Shown one piece after another: positions 26,047 through 36,539 of a stretch of DNA of 37,057 bases (position 1 is the first letter of the stretch; each line of letters opens with the position of its first letter). The stretch lies in contig VKGY01000006.1 of the NCBI GenBank assembly GCA_008080685.1, positions 5,857-42,913 on the forward strand, in the 5' to 3' direction. The notes under the pieces were generated by a model. The model was not told the origin of the DNA and made no database searches. It saw nothing but the letters and a program-made list of their open reading frames with translations. The position numbers and the translations under genes are program-made. The DNA is from Spirochaetota bacterium. GTDB lineage: Bacteria; Spirochaetota; Spirochaetia; Treponematales; Rectinemataceae.

Positions 26047-28611
26047 TCAGAACGAGATTCCTCCGGTTACGGTGACGCTGGCGGTTAGAGTATCCTGGGT
26101 GTTATCCACCATGGAGTTGAAGTAGCCAACCTCCGCCGAAGCGTTGGCGCTCAAGATTCCGAACCGCTTTCCGACGCTGAACACGCCTCCTAAGGAAATG
26201 TCTTCGAGGCTTGAGGCGACATAGGTTTGGTCAAAACTGACCGCCAACGACAAGGTATCGAAGAAGCTTTTTAAGAGGCTGAACTTTAGGTCATATTTGT
26301 TGATCGAATCCGACCCCGCCTTGGTGCTCCACTCGTGTTCGAAGCCAGCGTTCACTTTATATCGATCGTACTGCAGGCTACCATCCAAAGCGTATGAAAA
26401 ATCCCATTCCGAGGCTCCCGACACCGCGCCGTCCACCTTCCGCTTAAGGATATAGGAATCTTCTGTTGCAGCGCCCAGGGTGGCGATGAATTTGCCAAAC
26501 TTGAGGCGCCCGCTCTTCCATTTCAAGCCCGCCGTGTTGGTCATCGTTCCATCGTTGTACGTCGATCCCATAATCGCCGCCGCGGCGACCGCGTCGTCGG
26601 TGATCTTCGCCGCCAAGGCGTTTGCGTTCGTATCGGTCCAGTCGAAGGTATAGGTGAAGAGCAGGTTGCCGAAATTTCCCATGGTCGGCGTGCCTACTGA
26701 GAGATCGACAATGTGGCTGATGTTCGAGATATCGTACTCCGAGGGATCCGCGCTGGAGTCCATGCCAAAAAGCGGAAGGATATCGTTGAACAAAATATCG
26801 GGGATATTGTCCTTGAGCCAGTTGTAGCTGAGGAAAATATCGTAGTCCTTTATCGACTTCTCCCATGCGGCTCCCCAATCTAGCACGTCCGTGTCCACCG
26901 CTGCGCCAAGGCTCTTGTACGCTCCGTCGGTCTTGTGGAACCACCCTTCGATGCCCAAGAGCGGAATTTCAAGATTGCCGCCGTAGGTTATGCCCCACAG
27001 ATCCCGGCTTACCGCCGCGGCGGTAAGGCCTGTGGTCAGGGGGAAGTAGTCGAATACGGGGAAAATGCCGTTCACTGTATCTACATAGCCGAGGTAGGGG
27101 CTGATGTCGAATCCGAAGGCGCTGTTGATGTCGCTGGCCAGGGTGTCTATGTCCAGGATACCCGTAGCGTCGTCTGTGTAGAGGGTCAATCCCATGCCCA
27201 GGGAGAGGTTGAAGAACTTGTTCTTCGATCCTGTGTTGAGGCCAAAGACAAGGCTTTCCTCGGGCTTCACCGCTCCCAGGTCGTAGAGGGTCCCGATGGC
27301 GGAAACGCCTGAGGCGGCGATGTCATCATACCGGCCTTGGAGCGAGCTTATGAAGTTGACGTTGGTCTGGAGCCACCAGTAGTCGAAGAAGCCTATCCCC
27401 ACCTGGAGGCCGAAGAAATTCTGGGGCCAGGCGCTCTGGTAAAGCCCAAGATCCGAGAGTCCCTTGGCCACCGTAAGATCCAGGAAGGGCGTGTTGACCG
27501 AAACCGCGGTGCCCCGGAATTCGAAATCCTTGATGGTTTCCTTTTGGTAGCTCAGTTTCTGATCGCCGAAGGAATAGGAGAGAATCGGATCAAAAAGGGA
27601 AACCCGGGCTAGGAATTGGTTTTCATTGTAGAACTTGCGGGGAACCTCTCCCGCGTAGTCGAATTCGTTCGCAAAATTCCATGGATGCCAGAGATTCATG
27701 ATGTTCTGGAAATCGGCTATGTGGGAGTTGGGAAATGCGGCTGGAATATCGAAGACCGAGAGGTCGTCGGCGAGGAAGCCCGAAAGCTTGATGCGCAAGG
27801 GGCCTGCCTTGACGCCCACGCTTCCGCCGAGTTCATAGTCCAAGGTCACGTCGTGCTGCATGTCCGCCAGGAAGGTTGGGAGATCCAAGGTATTGGCGCT
27901 CTCTCCCATGACAAGGCTGTATTCCGCCTCAAGGCTGCCCACGTAATCCGCCTCAGCGGAGAAAAAGGGTTCAGCGCCCTTTTCAAGGGCGAAGGTGATG
28001 ACTTCTTTAGTGGCGTTGCCGAAGGAATCCGTTACATTGATCTCCACCGTGGCTTCCCCGGACTTTTCCTTGGAGGGAGTTATGAAAAATGTAAGTGTGT
28101 CTTGGATTACTGCTGATTTTGTAAGGGGTTTGTTCTTGTAGAGAATCGAGAATGAGCTTATCTCGCTTTCGTCCTTTATGCCAAAGATAACCATCTGTTC
28201 CTGGCCGGTGAGAAGCGTTTTGGCCTCAGGGCTCGAAAGGACCAAGGCCGGAGCAACCGTGTCGGTCACAAGCCGCGCCTTCTTCGTCCCAAGCTCAGGA
28301 AATCGCCTCACCTCCCCTTTGTCGGTGCGAATCTGGACATAATAGATAAGTTCATCGCCTTTCAAGTACTCGAAGGGGATGACCACCGTCCACTTTCCCT
28401 TCTCCTCCGCGAATTTGGCGAATTGCGGCACGTCCTTCCGCTCAGGCAGAAGGTAGAAGCGGGCCTCGTCGATCTTAAGGCCCGCCTCCAAGTTGAGCGA
28501 TACAGCCAGGTCCTTGTATGAGGGGACTTCGTTGGGCACGGTCACGTCGAATCCAAAGAGAGATCCCGCGGACAGGATGAACAGGATTGCGATTATGTAT
28601 AGTTTTTTCAT
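26047..28611 (-). CDS. Outer-membrane beta-barrel protein with N-terminal Ig-like segments
   Basis: Signal peptide MKKLYIIAILFILSAGSLFGF; Ig-like repeats; long run of alternating amphipathic strands; terminal Phe (VTVTGGISF). Confidence 0.75.
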   Translation of the reverse strand: MKKLYIIAILFILSAGSLFGFDVTVPNEVPSYKDLAVSLNLEAGLKIDEARFYLLPERKDVPQFAKFAEEKGKWTVVIPFEYLKGDELIYYVQIRTDKGEVRRFPELGTKKARLVTDTVAPALVLSSPEAKTLLTGQEQMVIFGIKDESEISSFSILYKNKPLTKSAVIQDTLTFFITPSKEKSGEATVEINVTDSFGNATKEVITFALEKGAEPFFSAEADYVGSLEAEYSLVMGESANTLDLPTFLADMQHDVTLDYELGGSVGVKAGPLRIKLSGFLADDLSVFDIPAAFPNSHIADFQNIMNLWHPWNFANEFDYAGEVPRKFYNENQFLARVSLFDPILSYSFGDQKLSYQKETIKDFEFRGTAVSVNTPFLDLTVAKGLSDLGLYQSAWPQNFFGLQVGIGFFDYWWLQTNVNFISSLQGRYDDIAASGVSAIGTLYDLGAVKPEESLVFGLNTGSKNKFFNLSLGMGLTLYTDDATGILDIDTLASDINSAFGFDISPYLGYVDTVNGIFPVFDYFPLTTGLTAAAVSRDLWGITYGGNLEIPLLGIEGWFHKTDGAYKSLGAAVDTDVLDWGAAWEKSIKDYDIFLSYNWLKDNIPDILFNDILPLFGMDSSADPSEYDISNISHIVDLSVGTPTMGNFGNLLFTYTFDWTDTNANALAAKITDDAVAAAAIMGSTYNDGTMTNTAGLKWKSGRLKFGKFIATLGAATEDSYILKRKVDGAVSGASEWDFSYALDGSLQYDRYKVNAGFEHEWSTKAGSDSINKYDLKFSLLKSFFDTLSLAVSFDQTYVASSLEDISLGGVFSVGKRFGILSANASAEVGYFNSMVDNTQDTLTASVTVTGGISF

Positions 28612-31600
28612 CGTACCCTTCTTAATTCTCTTTCAATTAACTCGTTTACCTCAGCGACAAAATCCATGATATCGCCTAACAATTCCTCAGCTCTTTCCAA
28701 CTGCAGTTCCGCTGCCTCTTTAATTTCCTCGGTTAACTTCCGCGAAGCCTCCGCTTGGGCTGTGTTGCCCGTCACTTCCGCCGCCATCGCCCGCGACGCA
28801 GCTTTCTCGGAATCCCGAGTATAAATCGTCATCTTTGCAGAGTATTCCCTCAAATAAAGATGGTACCTACTTTCTTTAGATCTATATAGATTCAAATATT
28901 TGCTACTTATTCGACGATCAACGTCCTTATTATAATACAACAAAGTTTTATATATTAAATATTCGGCTTTAGCACGGTATTCCGTTTTGTATCTTCGCTC
29001 AAGGAAGGCCGTTTCCGCCGCCGCCGCCATTGCCAAGATGCCGTTGCTCATCTGCCTTGGCTGCCTCGGACCTCGGTGCATTTCTTCGCCTTCATCCAAA
29101 TCGTCCTGGTCGTCAGAGTCGCCATCTTCGGAATCATCCTCGCCCCCGGGGCTTCTGCCTCCCGGATCCCCCGCCTGGTGCACACGGACTTGGATGCGCT
29201 TGAGAGCGGAAATCTTGTTTCCTCCTGCTCCCGTTCCTTCCACGGTAATGATATGGTCTCCGCCGGAGAGGAGGGCCAAGGGCGCCAAATCAAGGGATGT
29301 ACCCTTGCCCAGGAGGCCGTCAAGGTGGGAAGTCCAGGTAATGGCGTCTCCCGTGATGGCGGATCCGTCCCTGTCTACCACCCTCGCTTCCAAGGTGAGG
29401 GCGCCGCCCCGCTGAACGATCAATGGCTCGTCCGCAGGCAGAATAGCGATCTCCATCGCGCCCAGCACTTTGAGCAGGAAGGTGGCCGATGCCAGGGTTT
29501 GGGTTCCCGTCTTGGCCTCGACGGTAATCGCCCGGTTGCCCGGCTTGAGCCCCGCGGCGGAGAGATCCAGGCTCGTCCCGCTTCCAATAACCGAGGAGGA
29601 AAGGTCGTTCTTCCATTGGATTTCCGTCACACCCACCAATCCGGCGACGTTCGCGTTCACCGTGCGCGGGCCGCCGAGCAGATCGTACTGGGTCGGGGCG
29701 TCGTCGACGAATATGCCAACCCGAGGCTTGTAAACGTTGAGCGTATAGGCGATAGAACTGGAGGCCCCGTTTTCGGAAGCCACAATCGCCAATTCATAGA
29801 CTCCTTCGCTGGGCAAGGCCGAGGAGGGGATTTCGCTTGAGTAGAATGCCTCGCCCTCCTGTTTTGCCCATTGTACCGGCACCGCCGCGCCATTGAGGGT
29901 AAGCGCGAAGGTTGGCGCATTGAATCCCGCGACGCCGACTCTCAAGGGAACAGCCTCGCCTACCCTGAACAAATCGCCCTGCACAGGGCTAGCCAACGTG
30001 GCAACAGCGTCCTTTACCAGGGCGACGGGGAAGTCCTTCCGGAAGATCTCCCGAGCCGCCTCGTCCGCAAGGCCAGGATCCGCGATATTCAAGGTCAGCA
30101 CCGCGGGACCCTCTTCGAATTGGGCGAGTTCGCCGAAGCTGAAACCAACCTCCGCGCCGTCCTTGGCTTGCTCCTTATCACCTTGGCGGAAAGTCCAGGT
30201 CGCAACGGGGTTGATGCCGCCCAAGAAGGCCACCTTGGCGCCGAAGGCCGGGCTGGTTGACACAAGGAGGTAGACGGAATGGCCGCCGTTCACCGTGGCC
30301 GCGATGTTTGAAACCGGCGCGTAGACTGTGAATCCGACGCTTGCGGTCCCCGAGGCCCCATATCGATCCTGGGCTTCGGCGGAAACTTGGTAGAACCCCA
30401 CAGGAGCGCCTGTATAGACCAAGGGATTGCCGGCGCCCAAGGCTGCCGTTCCTGATTTCCAGGCGATGGTTCCATCGAAGGGCTGATCGTCCTCTACCTT
30501 TGCCGCCAGGACTATAGGAGATCCGAAGGCGAATTGCCTTCCTGCAGCCGGACTTTCTATCGTCAGTCTAGGAGCTGCGTTGACCGAGAAGGCCGCTTGG
30601 GCGGTCTGGCTCGCTCCGTTGGCACCGTAGGTCGCGGCAAGGAGATATTGCCCCGCTTCCGCCGGCGCCGTAAATGCGGCGATGTTCGCCACCGGAGCGC
30701 CGTTCAAGGTCCAGGCTACCGATTCGGGCGCTGAACCCTGGGGCAGGCCTAAGAGTCTCGGCTTTAGAGAATCGCCTGCATTCACCATGGCCCCATGTGG
30801 CCAGTCGATGCTCAATTCCAAGGGTTCCCGCTCTATGAGAATGCCTACGGACTTGGAGCCCCGCTCCTTTCCTGTCCCATCGAAATACCGAGCGGTTACC
30901 GTCGCGTCGCCCAAGGCTTTGGGCGAGAAGGTGGCATTCTGGCCGCTTGCAGACTCGGCTTGGGCGGCGGTGTCGTCAAGATAGGTGACAGTCCAAACAA
31001 AACTTCCAGGTCCACCGGAGATCCCCGATCCCGCGCCCAGGGATGCGATGAGGGCAATGTCATACCCGAGGTAGTAGGGCTTGGCGGAAAGGGGCGATTG
31101 AATTTCTATCGGGACTTGGCTCGGCTCCACCATAAGGGAAACTTGCAGGGTCGAGGCGACGCCGTGCTTGTCCTTTGCCCGGGCCAATAGGCTGTGCTGC
31201 CCAATATCCCCTGATTCGAGGACCCGGGGATTTCCCACCGCCACCGGCACGCCGTCGAAGAATATCTCAATTTGCGGGCTCTCCTGGTCCTCAGTATCGA
31301 AGGCCGTGGCGCTCCAGGACAGGGCTTGGCCGGTGAACTGGGGCGAGGGCGCGGATAGGGTAAGGATGGGCGGCGAATCGACTGCAAGGGTTACCGTGAC
31401 CAAGGTCTCTTTGGTCCGCCCGAAGGCTGTTGTGGTGAGCTTCAGCTGTTTCTGGCCTGAGATGCCCTTGGGGTCAAAGCTGGCTTGGTTTCCATAGGCT
31501 ATCGTCATGCCCTCGATGCTCCACGCAAAGGTCGCTCCTGGTTCTCCCTCGGCGACGAGGGCTACAGTATCCCCTTGGGCGTAGATAATGCTGGTTCCGT

Positions 31601-34600
31601 TAGCCGGCTTTTGGATTGTCGGATCGGCGATATCCCTGACTTGAATTGTTCTTTCCAGGGTCGAGTGGACCATGCCGTCCTTCTCGTACCGCGCTTGGAT
31701 TACTTGAGCTCCTGCGGCATCGGCGGTGAAGGTATAGGTCAGGCCTTTGCCCTTGGAGGTTCCGTTGAGGTACCAGGTGATAAAACCTGCGGCGTCGGAA
31801 AGGGAGATGTCCGAGCCCGCCACCTTGTCGATTCCTACGATGCACGACACCGAGGATCCCAGTATTGTCTCAATGTTCGTGGAAGGTGAAAGCAGGTTGA
31901 GTTGGAAATCGCTCTGGACCTCTATGGTCACCGAAGCGCTTAACGTGTTTCTGAGGGCGTCTAGGGCGCTTACCCCGATGACGTGGGTTCCCGGCCTCAG
32001 CTTGCCCAAGGATCCGGCGGTGAAGCTTGCGTTCGCCACCGGCGCGCCGTCCAAGCTCCATATCAGGTTCGTGTATTGGCTGGAGGAAGGGCTCACGGAA
32101 ACCATGAGATTGGCGTCCGGAGAAAGCCTGGCCTCATTGGCCGGCTGGTTGATAACAAGGCTCAAGGGAGGATATACGGTGACGGTAGCTTCATTGGCGG
32201 AGGTTCCGCCGAAGAGATCCACCGACTTGACCGATATCACATGGGTTCCCGCCGCCAGGGTTGGGATCGCGAGGGTCGCGCTCTTTCCCTGGAAATACAC
32301 GGAGCCGTTGATGCTGTAGGTAAAGTAATCCAGGATGGTTCCGTTGCCCGCGGTGGTCACCGAAACGTTCACAGGCTGTCCTGTATAGAGAACTGCGGGG
32401 GTTGCGGTCATGGTTGCGAGGGAGAGGGCTTCAGCGACCGCGAGGGTGGCGAAATTCGGAGCTCCGGAGGGGGAAACCTCGAAATCTCCATAAGCCAGGG
32501 AGGGGAGCCTCACGCCTGTGGCGATTCCTTTAACCGCCACCGTATGGTTGCCCGGAGCGAAGCTCACGGTTTGGCCCGAGTAGTCTTGGTTGTCCACCGT
32601 CCAGACGATGCGGTTGACGTCAAGGGATTCAGCCTGCAAGGGAAGAGGTGTCTGGGGAGGATAGAAGCCGTTGCGCGCCATGGTGGTGGGCAGCACAATC
32701 CTGACCGACGGGGATATCACCTTTACTTCAACGGTTTTCTCAGCCGCCACGCCTCCAGGAACGCTGGTCAGCCGTGCGGTGAGCCTGATTTCACCTTCAT
32801 TGGCTTGGGGTGTAAAACGAATCGCATCGGGACTTGCCCCATCTGCGTCAACTTTGGTTCCGTTCTTGAACCACTCGACCCTAACGTTGACATTGCCGCG
32901 AGCGCGGAAGGTATACTCCCTTCCCGCTACTATGCGGTCTCCGTCGGCGATTCCTTCCAGGGTGACTTCCGGGGGTCTCATGTCTACCACGGAGAATGCA
33001 ATCTCCTGGCTTGTAATCTCCCGGGGGCTTGATTGGCTGGTTACCGTGTAGGAGCCTACCGCCCTGAGGCGATGCTCCCCCGCCGCCAGTCTCGCCCAAT
33101 TGAAGCCCTGCCCGATGGTCTGTCCATCGAGGACGATTACGAAGGAAGCGATGTCCTGGCTGGTCACGGTAGGAGCCGGAACCGCGCCAAGGCCGTAGGC
33201 CGTGCCTGCGGTTGGGGCTGAGATAGCTATCGCGGGATCGATGACCTTGACCGTCCATTCCTTTGTCGTCCTGTATCCATAAGCATCCAGAACGATGCCG
33301 CGGACCGTATATTGGCCTGGATCGGCGAAGGTATAGGAGAAGGTCCTGCCAGCCCCATCCGCCTTGAAGGAGCCATCCTGCAGCACCGACCACAGGGTAG
33401 GCTGGAGAGTGTTGTCGCTAAGCGCGTCCAGGCTGAAGCTTATGGCTGTGCCTTTGGTCTCACGTAGAGCTACAGCGCTGGGAGCGAATCCACTTATGGA
33501 AGGAGCCGCGGTGGAGTAGATGGTAAGCCGCAGGAGGCGGGACAAACCCGTATACTCCCTCTGGCCGCCGGATCCGTCGACAGCGGAGGCCTTCCATCCG
33601 GCTTGCACGGAATGCAACCCATGGGTGGTGAAAATCTTGTTCCAATCCGCAACTTCTGTCCCATCCACCAGCCAGAATAGGCTTGCGTCGATAGCAGTGG
33701 CGCTCACTGGCACCGGAGAACCCATGGGGTACTGGTTTGCGGCGGGTTGGGCGAAATACACCGAGGGATTGATTATTTGCACGGATACAGACTTGGATCC
33801 CACCACGCCGTCCACATTTTTAGCCCAGTAGGCGAAGGTCATGGATTTTTTGGTGGTATTTTCGGGAATTGTATAGGACGCGGAGTTAAGCCTTGTTCCG
33901 TCCACGGTCCACCAGGTCTCATCCACGCGGGAGTCGGATTCGGCGCTGGCCTGCAAGGTGTAGGACTCTCCGGCTTTCAAGACCATCCTGCTCTCCGGGA
34001 AGGACAGGGCGACTTGTGGAGGGGTCAGGTCCTTGACGGTGAAGCTGACTTCGACACTTTCGTTGTATTCGGTGGGGTTGCCGTTCATATCCACCGTAGC
34101 CCAATAGCCTGTGGCCTTAAGCGTGAACTCGCCCGTGCCACCCTTCGCCAACACGTAGGAAGAACCGGAGACTTGTGCGTCGTCGATAAACCAGGCAATT
34201 CTAGAGGCGTTGGGCGCCGAGATCGTCGGCGTCAAGGCACCCGTGAGGGGGAATACCTGGCCTCTGGTCGGGGCGGAGATGGCGATGGCCGGGTTGCTGA
34301 CAAGGATCCGGATCGAAGCCTGTCCCTTTTTCTGGAATTCATCGGTGACGACGCAGGTTAGGGTGTACTCCCCTACCTTTGTCGGCCTAAAGCTGAGCTC
34401 TTGGCCTGCCGCGCCATTCTGGGAGGTGTCGGGTCCTTGCACCGTCCATACGGTGGAGCGCAGAGCGTTTTCATTCTCCACAGCTGCGACGACTCGGACT
34501 GTATTGTTCAAGATTAGGCCTGAGCCGGCGGCAGGCCGGGAAATTGAGACGGCGGGAGCCGCGCCGCTTACTGTGACGGTGACCTTGCCCGACTGGACTG

Positions 34601-36344
34601 TCTTGGCGTTGCCAAGCACGTCCACTGCGCTGGTTCCCTGGACGTAGAGTTCGAAAGTTCCCTTCTCATCGAAGCGGAGACTCTTGGGGCCGCTTCCGGT
34701 TCCGGCGCTGGATCCGCCAAGGAACCATTCATAGGCCGCGATGTCCTGGGTTTTGCCCCCATCCAGGCTGAATGTCCGGGTGACACCCTTGTCGATCGTG
34801 AGGGCTGTGGCGCCAGCCAAGGCGATGGCTGGATCTATGACGGTGAGCTGGAGGGCCGGTGCGGATTTTTGGAGGTTCAAGGAATCCGTGACGGTGAGAG
34901 TGGCGGTGAGGGAATTGGCGGAGTAGCGGGCGCCTGGGGCATAGCGGACTTCCCGGCCGTTCCGCGTATCGTTGCCGATTTTCCATACCGAGGTCTTTTC
35001 TACGGCTCCATCGCTGAATTCCGCTCTCCCGGCGAAATCATAGGTTTCTCCCTTGATGAGGATGCTTCGACTGGCGGGCTCCCGAGTGGCTACCGTCAGC
35101 TCCGTGTGGGCTTTTATAGGTAGACTTTGGACAAGTCCAGACGAGGAGGCGAAGAAGGGTGTTCCATCCTTATTGTACGGCATGACGTACCAGGTGTTGG
35201 ACGAGCCTGGGACGAGGGCCTCGGTAAGGGCGTAGCTGGTGTCGGTGGTTTTGCCCATATAGGCATTGTTGACAAAAACCCGGTATTCCAGAACCCAGGA
35301 AGAATAATCCTCGGATCGGAAGTTCCAGGCGAAGCTTGGCTTGAAGGGATCCTCAGGGTCGATGGTATAGCTTTCATCGACCTTCGGGGTCGGGAAAGTG
35401 ACGCTCTTAGTTAGGGATATGATGGTATCGCCGTTCCAATCTATGTAGCTCATCTCGATGGAGTAGGTCTCGCCGGCGCGGAACTTAGCGCCGCCCAAGG
35501 CGTAGGTCACCCTGCCCTCATCCGCCTTGAGGTCCGACGGATAGCCCTTGAAGCTCAAGGATCCGGCAGTGGATTTCTGGTGCTGCTTGACGGCGGTGTA
35601 ACTGTAATTGTCCGAGCCGGTGATCCGCACGCGGGTGGAAGATACAGACACCCCCTTGGCATCATCGTATACGGGTATCTCAGGAACCTTGAAGGCGAGG
35701 TTGAGGTCGTTGTACGTTGGCAGCTTCACCACCTCCAGGTTGCCGATGGTTACCACGTTGAACTCGACCTTGGCGCCCGAGTCGTTTTCTTTGATCCATT
35801 CCTTCTTTACATCATAGGTAGAGTTGATATCTGCTGGATCTGAGAGGGTGATCTCCGATACCGATATGCTTATGGAATAGGTGCCTTCAGGCAGGCGGAG
35901 GCTGCCTATGTTGGCGATCTGGCTTACGTCGCTTATACCGGTCTTGGTTATCAGGGTCTCGCTGTATTTCAGGTCCGAGGTACGGATACCTCCCAGGTAG
36001 CTGATCAAATCCTTGTTGGTGAAGGTGAAGCCCGTGCTTTTAAGCATCTTTTTCACAAAGCTGGCTTCCACGAATTCGCTGGACCAATCCCCTCCGAATT
36101 GGATTTTCATCTTTATAAGGAGGAAGGCATCGGCGTCCGCGCCGTTGTTGATGGTCACGGATATGAGGGAGGAGCCTAGGATGTCGCCGGCCTGGAAGTT
36201 AGCCTTCCGGGTGGTCATTATGTCCCCCGGTTGCTGCAGGGTCTTTGCCCTGACATTGCGCACTTGCCCGAAGGCGGGAACAGCAAGGGCAAATAGCAGC
36301 GCGAGAATGATGATCATGACTTTAGTAAAGGGGGAATGACGCAT
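28608..36344 (-). CDS. Giant (2578 aa) secreted Ig-like/PKD-like repeat protein with acidic linker and charged helical C-terminal domain
   Basis: Single uninterrupted ORF with signal peptide (MIIILALLFALAVPAFGQ), many ~90-aa Ig/PKD-like repeats, GGEDDSEDGDSDDQDDLDEGEE linker; SD CTAGGAGGGCGTCCC. Confidence 0.85.
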   Translation of the reverse strand: MRHSPFTKVMIIILALLFALAVPAFGQVRNVRAKTLQQPGDIMTTRKANFQAGDILGSSLISVTINNGADADAFLLIKMKIQFGGDWSSEFVEASFVKKMLKSTGFTFTNKDLISYLGGIRTSDLKYSETLITKTGISDVSQIANIGSLRLPEGTYSISISVSEITLSDPADINSTYDVKKEWIKENDSGAKVEFNVVTIGNLEVVKLPTYNDLNLAFKVPEIPVYDDAKGVSVSSTRVRITGSDNYSYTAVKQHQKSTAGSLSFKGYPSDLKADEGRVTYALGGAKFRAGETYSIEMSYIDWNGDTIISLTKSVTFPTPKVDESYTIDPEDPFKPSFAWNFRSEDYSSWVLEYRVFVNNAYMGKTTDTSYALTEALVPGSSNTWYVMPYNKDGTPFFASSSGLVQSLPIKAHTELTVATREPASRSILIKGETYDFAGRAEFSDGAVEKTSVWKIGNDTRNGREVRYAPGARYSANSLTATLTVTDSLNLQKSAPALQLTVIDPAIALAGATALTIDKGVTRTFSLDGGKTQDIAAYEWFLGGSSAGTGSGPKSLRFDEKGTFELYVQGTSAVDVLGNAKTVQSGKVTVTVSGAAPAVSISRPAAGSGLILNNTVRVVAAVENENALRSTVWTVQGPDTSQNGAAGQELSFRPTKVGEYTLTCVVTDEFQKKGQASIRILVSNPAIAISAPTRGQVFPLTGALTPTISAPNASRIAWFIDDAQVSGSSYVLAKGGTGEFTLKATGYWATVDMNGNPTEYNESVEVSFTVKDLTPPQVALSFPESRMVLKAGESYTLQASAESDSRVDETWWTVDGTRLNSASYTIPENTTKKSMTFAYWAKNVDGVVGSKSVSVQIINPSVYFAQPAANQYPMGSPVPVSATAIDASLFWLVDGTEVADWNKIFTTHGLHSVQAGWKASAVDGSGGQREYTGLSRLLRLTIYSTAAPSISGFAPSAVALRETKGTAISFSLDALSDNTLQPTLWSVLQDGSFKADGAGRTFSYTFADPGQYTVRGIVLDAYGYRTTKEWTVKVIDPAIAISAPTAGTAYGLGAVPAPTVTSQDIASFVIVLDGQTIGQGFNWARLAAGEHRLRAVGSYTVTSQSSPREITSQEIAFSVVDMRPPEVTLEGIADGDRIVAGREYTFRARGNVNVRVEWFKNGTKVDADGASPDAIRFTPQANEGEIRLTARLTSVPGGVAAEKTVEVKVISPSVRIVLPTTMARNGFYPPQTPLPLQAESLDVNRIVWTVDNQDYSGQTVSFAPGNHTVAVKGIATGVRLPSLAYGDFEVSPSGAPNFATLAVAEALSLATMTATPAVLYTGQPVNVSVTTAGNGTILDYFTYSINGSVYFQGKSATLAIPTLAAGTHVISVKSVDLFGGTSANEATVTVYPPLSLVINQPANEARLSPDANLMVSVSPSSSQYTNLIWSLDGAPVANASFTAGSLGKLRPGTHVIGVSALDALRNTLSASVTIEVQSDFQLNLLSPSTNIETILGSSVSCIVGIDKVAGSDISLSDAAGFITWYLNGTSKGKGLTYTFTADAAGAQVIQARYEKDGMVHSTLERTIQVRDIADPTIQKPANGTSIIYAQGDTVALVAEGEPGATFAWSIEGMTIAYGNQASFDPKGISGQKQLKLTTTAFGRTKETLVTVTLAVDSPPILTLSAPSPQFTGQALSWSATAFDTEDQESPQIEIFFDGVPVAVGNPRVLESGDIGQHSLLARAKDKHGVASTLQVSLMVEPSQVPIEIQSPLSAKPYYLGYDIALIASLGAGSGISGGPGSFVWTVTYLDDTAAQAESASGQNATFSPKALGDATVTARYFDGTGKERGSKSVGILIEREPLELSIDWPHGAMVNAGDSLKPRLLGLPQGSAPESVAWTLNGAPVANIAAFTAPAEAGQYLLAATYGANGASQTAQAAFSVNAAPRLTIESPAAGRQFAFGSPIVLAAKVEDDQPFDGTIAWKSGTAALGAGNPLVYTGAPVGFYQVSAEAQDRYGASGTASVGFTVYAPVSNIAATVNGGHSVYLLVSTSPAFGAKVAFLGGINPVATWTFRQGDKEQAKDGAEVGFSFGELAQFEEGPAVLTLNIADPGLADEAAREIFRKDFPVALVKDAVATLASPVQGDLFRVGEAVPLRVGVAGFNAPTFALTLNGAAVPVQWAKQEGEAFYSSEIPSSALPSEGVYELAIVASENGASSSIAYTLNVYKPRVGIFVDDAPTQYDLLGGPRTVNANVAGLVGVTEIQWKNDLSSSVIGSGTSLDLSAAGLKPGNRAITVEAKTGTQTLASATFLLKVLGAMEIAILPADEPLIVQRGGALTLEARVVDRDGSAITGDAITWTSHLDGLLGKGTSLDLAPLALLSGGDHIITVEGTGAGGNKISALKRIQVRVHQAGDPGGRSPGGEDDSEDGDSDDQDDLDEGEEMHRGPRQPRQMSNGILAMAAAAETAFLERRYKTEYRAKAEYLIYKTLLYYNKDVDRRISSKYLNLYRSKESRYHLYLREYSAKMTIYTRDSEKAASRAMAAEVTGNTAQAEASRKLTEEIKEAAELQLERAEELLGDIMDFVAEVNELIERELRRVR

Positions 36345-36512
36345 GGGACGCCCTCCTAGGGGGAAGAGTGGTTTTTTTAATTGACATTACTACTCTTACC
36401 CTTCACCTTCGTGCAAGCCGGATTGGTTGTCAACGCAATTTCGTGCAACCTTACTCGATTTTTTCTTAAGGCTTGTAGTCTTTGCCTGGAGGCATTAATC
36501 TGTTACTGTATA

Positions 36513-36539
36513 AGAATTCCTTATGCGACAAGGAATTCT
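36513..36539 (+). promoter_or_regulatory. RBS-sequestering hairpin
   Basis: AGAATTCCTT-ATGCGAC-AAGGAATTCT, perfect 10-bp inverted repeat; the 3' arm contains the SD AAGGA and abuts ATG at 36540. Confidence 0.7.
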
